From NCBI GenBank assembly GCA_019359725.1, contig JAHHGR010000039.1, positions 1 through 42,887 of the forward strand: a stretch of 42,887 nucleotides of DNA, given 5' to 3'. Below the pieces are notes generated by a model, which saw only the letters and a program-made list of their open reading frames with translations, was not told where the DNA came from and ran no database searches. The DNA comes from Aphanocapsa lilacina HA4352-LM1 (GTDB lineage: Bacteria; Cyanobacteriota; Cyanobacteriia; Gloeobacterales; Gloeobacteraceae). Positions 15,776 to 22,513 of the stretch are shown piece by piece. The position numbers and the translations under genes were made by a program. Position 1 is the first letter of the stretch, and each line of letters opens with the position of its first letter.

Positions 15776-16101
15776 AGTGGTTTCACTCCTTTGCTTCGCA
15801 GGGCACAGGCCACAGCCCGGAACAGTCGCAACAAGCCCGGGCCGCTGTTGCGATTGCCAACGGCCAAAATCAGTCCACTTGTCTGGCAAGACCGCGCAAA
15901 AACAGCAGGCTTTGAGCTGACAGCACCCGGTCTGGGGAGGGGGTAGTGCTCAGTGCCAGAGTAAGTTTGTTGCTATTATTGTCAATAGCGCCAGCGCCCA
16001 CCGCACCCGAGGGGCCGGTGGGTAGAATGAACCCGACGGCCAGGTTGCCCAGAACACGTGTGCAGTCGGCTGCGGGCGAACCGGTGCAATGGACGACGGC
16101 G
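15592..16101. repeat. 510-bp perfect direct repeat, copy 1 (promoter + receptor leader)
   Basis: Reading base by base, 15592-16101 equals 19195-19704 (constant offset 3603) with no difference seen. It covers codons 1 to about 60 of the receptor (from its GTG), the untranslated leader, the promoter and the first 14 codons of a divergent Uma2 remnant. The sequence diverges abruptly at both ends. Confidence 0.9.
15968..15987 (-). promoter_or_regulatory. Promoter/operator motif of receptor copy 2
   Basis: On the minus strand it reads TATTGACAATAATAGCAACA, sharing TATTGACA...CAACA with the motif before flavodoxin B. CTATT/AATAG form a small inverted repeat. It lies about 195 bases upstream of the receptor start. 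It is identical at 19571-19590. Confidence 0.45.
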
Positions 16102-16145
16102 AATCTCGATTTGCTATTGGTCAACGGCAACCGCTGCGAGATTAG
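16060..16145 (+). pseudogene. Uma2 N-terminal fragment
   Basis: From the GTG at 16060: 'VQSAAGEPVQWTTANLDLLL' then 'VNGNRCEI', matching the N terminus of the Uma2 proteins at 6691 and 30394. The homology stops at about 16145 and a TonB-receptor fragment on the other strand follows. The first part lies inside the 510-bp repeat. Confidence 0.65.
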
Positions 16146-16159
16146 TAATGAAGAACGGT

Positions 16160-16237
16160 GCTTCGTCGAACTTGATGCGCTGCCTTTTCTGTTTGCCCAC
16201 CCGGATCGAAAAGAGCGCGTTGGCTGGGTCGGCGCTC
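16160..16237 (-). pseudogene. TonB receptor fragment (about 25 codons)
   Basis: The minus-strand frame reads 'ADPANALFSIRVGKQKRQRI' then 'KFDE', matching the barrel segment 'ADPANPGFSIQTGQQQSQGI...FD' of the receptor at 13598. It is flanked on one side by an Uma2 fragment and on the other by the Rpn-like gene, so both its borders are recombination joints. Confidence 0.6.
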
Positions 16238-17120
16238 AGAGCAACCGCTCGAAGCTTTGCAGGTCGGCGGTCGTCAGCAGCGCCTCGGCCAGTTGTTCCA
16301 ACCGGTTGGCCTCTGTGATCGCTTCGATGCGTGTAATGAGTGTCTGGGGTAGGGGACCGAACCGGCGGGTCAAAAGCCAAAGGAGCATCCGCCGCTCCCC
16401 CTCCCGCAACCCTTCTTGGCGGGTCTTCTGCTCCCACTCCAGATAGGCAGACGACAAATTCATCATCAACTCCTGCTCTTCGGCACTCAGTTGCGCTTGT
16501 TGCTGTGTTCTTATTCTCCACGATGCCAATAGCCGCAGCGCCAACTCCCGCAGCGGGTCGGCCTCTTCCAGAGCGAGCACTTCTTCTATTGCCTGCTGCT
16601 GCACCCGCCCCCGGCCCAGAACCCGCAACCACAGGGTCTCCCGCCCCCCGGGCAACCGATGCACCGCCACCAGCACCGCCCGCAGACCCGCAACTGTGAA
16701 ATAGATCCCAGGCTCCCACCCGTCCTGGCGCTGTGCCCCGAAGTCTGCCAGGACCGTCTCAGAAATGGTGGGGCCGATGACCCACAACCGTTCATAGTCG
16801 GCTCTTTGGACCGTCTGCTCGTCTCGGCGGGCCTGACGTTGGCGCTCGGCGTGCTGGATGAACAGTTTGAGCAAACATGCGCAAATCTCCTCGGCTGTGG
16901 GCGGATTGCGGTAGGGCTCAATCAGACAGGCGTTGGCTGCTATCCGTCCGAGCAGTCCAAGGCGTTGTCTCAGATCGGCCTTCTCGGGCAAAGGCACGAA
17001 CAACAAGTCGATTCTACGCACCTCGGAGGTGACGTTGACTTCTGTTTGGGCCAGCCCGACGGTTTCGAGCAGTCCGGCGAGCAGTTCTTTGGCGAACTGG
17101 TCGTGTCGTGTGCGGGACAT
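16236..17120 (-). CDS. Rpn-like/DUF4351 family protein (putative PD-(D/E)XK nuclease)
   Basis: A 294-residue protein starting at the ATG that gives 'MSRTRHDQFAKELLAGLLET'. This resembles a cyanobacterial family with 'HDRFAKQ..E.LL...G.V..S..V.SEVR.VD..F.P' N-termini, a probable nuclease-like core (E in 'TSEVRRIDLLFVP'). A central 'GPTISETVLADFG' and 'ETLWLRVLGRGRVQQQAIEE' follow, and a C-terminal DUF4351-like segment 'MLLWLLTRRFGPLPQTLITR'. Related Rpn proteins in E. coli promote RecA-independent recombination. Function here is not shown. The gene follows the receptor at 17204 by 83 bases on the same strand. Its last bases meet a receptor fragment. Confidence 0.8.
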   Translation of the reverse strand: MSRTRHDQFAKELLAGLLETVGLAQTEVNVTSEVRRIDLLFVPLPEKADLRQRLGLLGRIAANACLIEPYRNPPTAEEICACLLKLFIQHAERQRQARRDEQTVQRADYERLWVIGPTISETVLADFGAQRQDGWEPGIYFTVAGLRAVLVAVHRLPGGRETLWLRVLGRGRVQQQAIEEVLALEEADPLRELALRLLASWRIRTQQQAQLSAEEQELMMNLSSAYLEWEQKTRQEGLREGERRMLLWLLTRRFGPLPQTLITRIEAITEANRLEQLAEALLTTADLQSFERLL

Positions 17121-17203
17121 CGGTCCTGGCCAGCAAGTGGTCTGTTGGATGATCGCCGATGCGGGTAGATTCTGTCCACACCGGTAAGCCATCGCAGCCA
17201 CCG

Positions 17204-19378
17204 TCAAAAGCGCACTTCCACCGTGCCCTGCACCGTGAAGGGCGCACCGGGAGAGTTGAAAAGCCGAGAGGCGCTGGCTTCGATGTACCGGGCGTCCAGC
17301 AGGTTCTTGAAGTTGATGGCTGCGTTCAGCCAGCCGCGCCGGTAATAGAGCGCTGCGTCCACCCGTGTGTAGCCGGGCGCGACGTAGCTGTTGGTCAAAT
17401 CTCCGAACCTCTCACCCACCACGAACACCCCTGCCCCGATCCCCCAGCCTTCCAAGGGACCGTCCGGCGCCCGGTAGCTACTCCAGAAGCTGCCGCCGTG
17501 CAACGGCGCGGTGGGCAGGCGGTTGCCCACGGCGAAGGTGTTGTCGCGGCTGATCTTCGCGTCTGTATAGGCGTAGGTGGCAATCACGTTCCAGCCTGGC
17601 AGGATCTCGCCGGTGATGTCGAACTCGACACCTTGGCTTTCTTGCTCGCCCACCTGGATCGAAAAGCTGGGACTGGTGGGATCGGCCGTCAGGACGTTGG
17701 TTCTTGCGATCTTGTACAGCGCCAGGTTGGCGAACAAACGACCCGCAAGCAAATCGGCCTTGGCTCCCACTTCGTAGCCGCTGCCGCGGGTGGGTACAAA
17801 CGGCGTGCCCGCGATGCTCACGCCGGTGGTGGGAGCAAAGGATTGGTTGAAGTTGGCAAAAAGCGACACCTCCGGAGCGGGTTTGTAGAGTAAGCCGACC
17901 CGGGGGGAGAATGCCTGGCCTTCCGAAGGACTGACACTGCCGGTCAGCAAGTTCGTGAGGGGCGCAGAGACGGTATCGTAGCGGCCGCCCAGCACCAGCT
18001 TGAAACTCTCGGAAAACGACACTTGATCCTGCAAGTACACCCCGAAGCTGTTGGTGGGGGTGAAACTCGAGGAAACCGGCAAGAGCGGATTGACGGCCAG
18101 GGCGTAGGGGGGAGGCTGGAAGATGTCGATCACACCCGCTTCGCCGCGACTGGAAAAGGTGACCGCGTTGGTGAATTTGCCCAGTTCGAGGCCGAACAGG
18201 ACCGTGTGGTCCACAGAGCCCGTCCGCGGCTTCCAGACCAAGTCGTTCTGGAAGGTGGTGCTTTCTCGTAAAGCGGGGGTGTTCCCGATCAGCACGCTCA
18301 AAGAGCGGTTGTCCTCCAGCAAACTGACGGGACTGACAAAGTCCCTTGGGTAGTTCTGAAACCAGGAGGTGTACCGCCCCCCGGTGCGCATCGTCAGGTT
18401 CTCGGCAAACCGGTGCTCCACCAGCGCCGTCACCCGCGTCAGATTTGAGACGACCAGCCGCTCTGGGCCGTAGAAGTTGCGGCTGTAAGGAATAGGGGCG
18501 ATCCCCGTGCCCACCGCCGGTATACCGCTGTCGAGGGGGCGGTTATCGCGGTAGTGTTCCACTTCGAAAGTAAGGGTCGTGTCGGGGCTCGCCTTCCAGA
18601 CCACCACCGGCGAGAAGAACACCCGCCTTGCCTGGTTACCGCGGAAGTTGTTGGCGTCCTCATAGACGGCGTTGAGCCGGTAGGCCAGGTTGCCCTCGGC
18701 GGTCAGCGGACCGGACAGGTCCACCGTGGTGCGGTAAAAGTCGTAGCTGCCCGCGGTGAAACCAAGGGCAGCGTAGGGGCGGTCGAGGGGTTTTTTGGTG
18801 ACGAAGTTGATGACGCCGGAGGGCTCGGCGCGGCCGAAGAGCACCGAGGAAGGGCCTTTGAGCACTTCGACGCGCTCGATGTTGGCGCTTTCGGGAAAGA
18901 CGAGCGATTCGAAAACGTTGGCTGAAAAGGCGTTGGTGAAGGTGCTAGCGGTAAAGCCGCGAAGGTTGTAAATTTCGAAGCGGCCAGAAGCGTCGCCTGC
19001 GAGGTAGACACCGCTGACGTTGCGCAGGGCTTCGCGCACCCGCACCGCCCCCTGGTCTTCGATGACCTGACGGGGAATGACCTGGACCGACTGGGGCGTG
19101 TCCAGGATGGGCGTGTCGGTCTTGGTGGCGGTCGAGGAGCGCGAACGGCGGTAGGTGCTTGTGCCGGTCACCGTTACCTCATCCAGATCTTCGGCGTCGC
19201 CAGGAGGCGGGGCCGCCGCTGGTTGGGGCTCGGGCACCGCTTGGCCCAGCAGGGGGGCGGCCTCCGTCGAAGGGCGCTCCAGTTGCGAAAGCCGAGGGGC
19301 ACCTTCCCCGGCAAGCACCGCCGGGGCGACAAGCAGCCCCAGACAGCCACACACGACAAACGGACGCAGTGCGCTCAC
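17204..19378 (-). CDS. TonB-dependent siderophore receptor (intact, copy 3)
   Basis: 724 residues from the GTG at 19378, which has the same AAAGGAG and signal peptide as the receptor at 13598. The first ~60 codons are identical to that gene. From 'GDAEDLDEVTVTGT' onward the protein differs. The plug has 'TPQSVQVIPRQVIEDQGAVR', 'IYNLRGFTASTF' and 'IERVEVLKGPSSVLFGRAEP'; barrel strands follow to the terminal 'VQGTVEVRF' with C-terminal Phe. The body is closest to the decayed receptor at 7374-9076 and the fragment at 31035-31550, not to its neighbour with the same leader. It imports ferric siderophores with TonB energy; the ligand is unknown. Confidence 0.93.
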   Translation of the reverse strand: MSALRPFVVCGCLGLLVAPAVLAGEGAPRLSQLERPSTEAAPLLGQAVPEPQPAAAPPPGDAEDLDEVTVTGTSTYRRSRSSTATKTDTPILDTPQSVQVIPRQVIEDQGAVRVREALRNVSGVYLAGDASGRFEIYNLRGFTASTFTNAFSANVFESLVFPESANIERVEVLKGPSSVLFGRAEPSGVINFVTKKPLDRPYAALGFTAGSYDFYRTTVDLSGPLTAEGNLAYRLNAVYEDANNFRGNQARRVFFSPVVVWKASPDTTLTFEVEHYRDNRPLDSGIPAVGTGIAPIPYSRNFYGPERLVVSNLTRVTALVEHRFAENLTMRTGGRYTSWFQNYPRDFVSPVSLLEDNRSLSVLIGNTPALRESTTFQNDLVWKPRTGSVDHTVLFGLELGKFTNAVTFSSRGEAGVIDIFQPPPYALAVNPLLPVSSSFTPTNSFGVYLQDQVSFSESFKLVLGGRYDTVSAPLTNLLTGSVSPSEGQAFSPRVGLLYKPAPEVSLFANFNQSFAPTTGVSIAGTPFVPTRGSGYEVGAKADLLAGRLFANLALYKIARTNVLTADPTSPSFSIQVGEQESQGVEFDITGEILPGWNVIATYAYTDAKISRDNTFAVGNRLPTAPLHGGSFWSSYRAPDGPLEGWGIGAGVFVVGERFGDLTNSYVAPGYTRVDAALYYRRGWLNAAINFKNLLDARYIEASASRLFNSPGAPFTVQGTVEVRF

Positions 19379-19704
19379 AGTGGTTTCACTCCTTTGCTTC
19401 GCAGGGCACAGGCCACAGCCCGGAACAGTCGCAACAAGCCCGGGCCGCTGTTGCGATTGCCAACGGCCAAAATCAGTCCACTTGTCTGGCAAGACCGCGC
19501 AAAAACAGCAGGCTTTGAGCTGACAGCACCCGGTCTGGGGAGGGGGTAGTGCTCAGTGCCAGAGTAAGTTTGTTGCTATTATTGTCAATAGCGCCAGCGC
19601 CCACCGCACCCGAGGGGCCGGTGGGTAGAATGAACCCGACGGCCAGGTTGCCCAGAACACGTGTGCAGTCGGCTGCGGGCGAACCGGTGCAATGGACGAC
19701 GGCG
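19195..19704. repeat. 510-bp perfect direct repeat, copy 2
   Basis: Identical to 15592-16101 in the same orientation, giving two receptors the same promoter, 5' leader, ribosome-binding site, signal peptide and linker. Perfect identity of non-coding and coding parts alike points to a recent duplication or gene conversion. Confidence 0.9.
19571..19590 (-). promoter_or_regulatory. Promoter/operator motif of receptor copy 3
   Basis: Same TATTGACAATAATAGCAACA (minus strand) as at 15968-15987, carried by the 510-bp repeat. Confidence 0.45.
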
Positions 19705-20413
19705 GACAGAGTTCTGGGTTGTCGATTGGTGGCTGGGGCACATCGAGGTCTACCGGCGGGAGGGACAGGTGCTCAAGCTGGTGGCAACATTGGTGCTGCT
19801 GTACCTGCGCGAGTCTGCCCCGCAAGGAGACTGGCGGGTGGTGTTGGTGTTTGCCCGGCGCAGCCTGGATGTACCATTGCCAACTGCCCTGCGCAGCCTG
19901 GGGGCGGACGAACGGTTGCAGCGGGTGTACCTGGAGGAACTGCGCTTAGAGGAGGACGCTGCGCTGGGCCTGTCGCTGGCGCGGCTGGTGGTCGAGGAGG
20001 AGCAGTCGTTCGTGGAGCAGGCGCGGCGGTTGGTGGAGCGCACCCGGGAGCAGTTGCCCCAGGGGGAGGAACGGCGGCGGGCGTTGGAGTTGATCGAGAC
20101 TACGATTGTGTACAAGTTGCAGTACAGCCGCGAGGAGATCCGAGCGATGTTCACGATGGATGAGTTGGAGCAAACGCGGTACATCCAGGACCTCAAGGCC
20201 GAGGTTCGGCGCGAGGCTGAACGGGAGGCTGGACTTGCGGCCCGCCTATCGTTAGTTCTCCGGCAACTTACCAAACAGGTCGGTGCCCTGGAGCCCGAGG
20301 TAAGCGAGCGCATCAGCAGCCTCACAGATGCAAGGCTTGATGCCCTGGCCGAGGCGTTGCTGGACTTCGACTGCGCCGTCGATCTGTACAACTGGCTTGA
20401 CAGCCGGTCATAA
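19661..20413 (+). pseudogene. Mosaic of Uma2 fragments and an Rpn/DUF2887-DUF4351 gene
   Basis: The frame is open for 250 codons but is a patchwork. An Uma2 start ('VQSAAGEPVQWTTAD', another frame, from the 510-bp repeat) is followed by an Uma2 C-terminal piece ('EFWVVDWWLGHIEVYRREGQ'). From about 'LLYLRESAPQGDWRVVLVFA' it is a Rpn/DUF2887-type protein: 'RRALELIETTIVYKLQYSRE' near residue 145 and a full C-terminal DUF4351 ('RLSLVLRQLTKQVGALEPEV' to 'LLDFDCAVDLYNWL'). The N-terminal nuclease half of the Rpn protein is gone, so catalysis is unlikely unless the Uma2 piece substitutes. It ends 25 bases from the convergent receptor pseudogene at 20439. Confidence 0.7.
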
Positions 20414-20438
20414 CCCTGGCGGATTTTTGGTACTTGGA

Positions 20439-21375
20439 CTAGAACTGCAGGCCGATAGTCCCCTGCACTGTAAAAGGCTGGCCGGGAGTGACGATAGTAC
20501 GGGAGTTGGCCCCCTCGAAGTAGCGCACATCGAACAAATTTTTGAAGTTGACGGCTGCCCGGAAGTTGTTGCGGTTGTAGTAGATTGCAGCGTCCGTGCG
20601 CACGTAGCCCGGCAGGGTAAAGCTGCCCGCCAGGTCCCCCGGGCGCTCGTCCACCGCAAATATGCCCAGACCGAAGCCAAACCCGCCCAGGGCGCTCTCC
20701 GGCGAAAAACGGTAGGTGCTCCAGAAGCTGCCGCTGTGGCGGGGCACCACAGGCAGGCGATTGCCCACCGCGAAGGTGTTGTCGCGGGCGATGCGCGCAT
20801 CGCTATAGGCGTACGTGGCAAGCACGTTCCAGCCCGGCAGGATTTCACCGGTGCTGTCGAACTCGATGCCCTGGCTTTTCTGCTCGCCCACCTGGATCGA
20901 AAAGAGCGGGTTGGACGGGTCGGCGGTGGTGCGAAAGAGGTTGTAGCTGCCGGCGGTGAAGGTCAGGTTGTAGTAGGGCTTCTCCAGGGGCCGCTTGGGA
21001 ATTAAGTTGATAATCCCCGAGGGTTGCGCCCGGCCAAACAGCACCGAGGCCGGGCCTTTGAGCACCTCGATGCGCTCGATGTGGGCGGTCTCCCGATAGA
21101 TGCGCGTCGAGAAAAAGTCATCGAGAAAACCGTTCTGGAAGGAACTGGCGGTAAAGCCCCGGATGGTGAAGTTATCGTTGCGTCCGGCATTGTTGGCAGA
21201 AAAGGATGCCCCCCCGACGTTGCGCAACGCGTCGTCGAGCCGGATGACCCCCTGGTCGTCGAGCACCTGGCGGGGAATCACCTGGATCGACTGGGGGGTG
21301 ATGAGAATCGGCGTGTCGGTCTTGGTGGCCGAGGTGGCGTTCTTGCGCCGGTAGCCGCCTGTGCCGAAAACGCTA
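20439..21375 (-). pseudogene. TonB-dependent siderophore receptor, truncated and internally deleted
   Basis: The frame begins without promoter or signal peptide at 'VFGTGGYRRKNATSATKTDT' (about 21375). It keeps the plug ('TPQSIQVIPRQVLDDQGVIR', 'IRGFTASSFQNGF', 'IEVLKGPASVLFGRAQ'), then jumps in frame from 'TFTAGSYNLFRTT' to 'ADPSNPLFSIQVGEQ', losing about 400 barrel residues. It continues normally to 'QGTIGLQF'. An internal ATG (21281) gives a 280-codon ORF, but without export signal and half the barrel it cannot be a receptor. It is closest to the receptor at 13598. Its 5' break lies next to an IS200/IS605-like end. Confidence 0.85.
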
Positions 21376-21380
21376 AACCA

Positions 21381-21414
21381 GGAGTCCCCCGGCTTGAGCC
21401 GTGGGGAGTGTCAA
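21381..21414 (+). mobile_element. IS200/IS605-type right-end hairpin (relic)
   Basis: CCCCCGGC-TTGA-GCCGTGGGG is a hairpin with one bulged T, followed by AGTGTCAA. This is the form of right ends of IS200/IS605 (tnpB) elements: a hairpin just before a TCAA-type cleavage site. No tnpA or tnpB remains. It lies exactly between the broken 5' end of the receptor pseudogene and the 3' end of the NHL gene, whose stop codon is inside the TCAA. Confidence 0.45.
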
Positions 21415-22259
21415 AAGCGGCTCACGCGCACCTGATAGACGTTGCCGCCCGCCTCGTCGGAGACCAAAAGCGTGCTCTCATCAATAAACAGAGCCTCACG
21501 GGGTTTGCCGAGCTTGTCGGCCACCACGGTCGGCTTGCCCTGCTTGTCGAGGCGCACCAGTTGGCCCCTACCTAGGTCGGTAACATAAACCTCACCGCGA
21601 GGCGAAAGGGCAAGGCCGCTCGGATCGCTGAAGCCCTTGGCCCAGAGGGTCGGTTTTTCTCCAGGTGCCCAGCGGTAAACGCCCTTGTCGGTCTCGTCGG
21701 TGACGTAGGTGGTGCCGTCAGGGGCTACGGCAATGTCGCGCCAGCCGTAGGTCGCTTCGCGGGGGTTCATGCTCACCGGCGGTTCTTCTTTTTTGAGGTT
21801 GCCTTTGCCGTCGGGCGCGTAGCGGCTCACCTCCCCGGTGCGGTGGGAGACCACCAGCAGCGAACCTTTGCGAGCCGGGTCCTTGACGACCCCAAGCGGG
21901 TCGGTAATCTTGCCGTCCAGACGGCTCAGCTGCCCAGCCTGGACGCGGGCCAGGCTGTTGCCGTCGCGCTCGGCTACATAGAGCGCCCCGTCCATCTCCA
22001 GCGCCCACGAGGGCCGCCGCAAGCCCTGGGCGAAAAGTGTCGGGTTTTTACCGTCGAGCGTATAGCGCAGCACCCGCCCTGTACCCTGCTCCACAACGCA
22101 GACAAAGGTGCCGTTGGTGGCCAACCCCTGGGGTTTGCTCAAACCGCCGACCCACAAGCTCACCACCGCCTCGGCCCCCGATACCGGCACCGCCGACCAC
22201 AAGGACACAGACATGCAAATTGCAGCAAGATAGCCCACACGAAATTTCCCACGCACCAT
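21411..22259 (-). CDS. Secreted NHL/SMP-30-type beta-propeller protein
   Basis: A 282-residue protein with a signal peptide ('KFRVGYLAAICMSVSLWSAV...GAEA'). The ATG is chosen because of this and an upstream GAGGTG. After cleavage come six blade-like repeats with the pattern 'GL..P.GLA..G...V.....G.V.R' (for example 'GLSKPQGLATNGTFVCVVEQ', 'GFSDPSGLALSPRGEVYVTD'), typical of NHL/SMP-30/strictosidine-synthase-like propellers. Such proteins bind small ligands or act as lactonases; no catalytic residues can be assigned. It is divergent from a TonB receptor at 22514 with a shared 254-bp control region, so the two may be co-regulated. Confidence 0.8.
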   Translation of the reverse strand: MVRGKFRVGYLAAICMSVSLWSAVPVSGAEAVVSLWVGGLSKPQGLATNGTFVCVVEQGTGRVLRYTLDGKNPTLFAQGLRRPSWALEMDGALYVAERDGNSLARVQAGQLSRLDGKITDPLGVVKDPARKGSLLVVSHRTGEVSRYAPDGKGNLKKEEPPVSMNPREATYGWRDIAVAPDGTTYVTDETDKGVYRWAPGEKPTLWAKGFSDPSGLALSPRGEVYVTDLGRGQLVRLDKQGKPTVVADKLGKPREALFIDESTLLVSDEAGGNVYQVRVSRF

Positions 22260-22299
22260 GACGCACCTCAATTGTGAAAGAAAAATGAAAACCTGGCTA

Positions 22300-22319
22300 T
22301 ACCCCAGATAGCAGGGGTA
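22300..22319. promoter_or_regulatory. Inverted repeat TACCCC-N8-GGGGTA
   Basis: A perfect 6-bp inverted repeat with an 8-bp spacer (AGATAGCA) in the divergent region between the NHL gene and the TonB receptor. Its GC-rich half-sites recall CsoR/RcnR-type metal-repressor operators, but spacing and protein are unverified. The rest of 22260-22513 contains an AT-rich stretch (22390-22422) and no other structure I can name. Confidence 0.4.
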
Positions 22320-22513
22320 CCCCCGGATGTCAAGGCGGCAGCCGCGCCACGAATGTGTGCCAGGCGCCGCGCCCGGCAAGGAATTCGAGCTTTATGAAAA
22401 GATTATGAAAAAATTCATTCGGCGTGGTACGCTGATGATGCCCCGAGTGGTTCGCTGCAAAGTCGGCCGCATCGGTGGTTTTTGTGCTCACCATGACGAG
22501 GAGAACATCGCCG

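Noticed and set aside
14951..15946. Plus-strand open frame of 331 codons opposite the receptor
   Set aside because: Shadow of the receptor coding strand; similar shadows appear opposite every receptor copy.
22260..22513. Cobalamin riboswitch before the BtuB/FecA-like receptor
   Set aside because: No B12-box-like sequence or matching stems were found; the region is better explained by an operator and a simple promoter.
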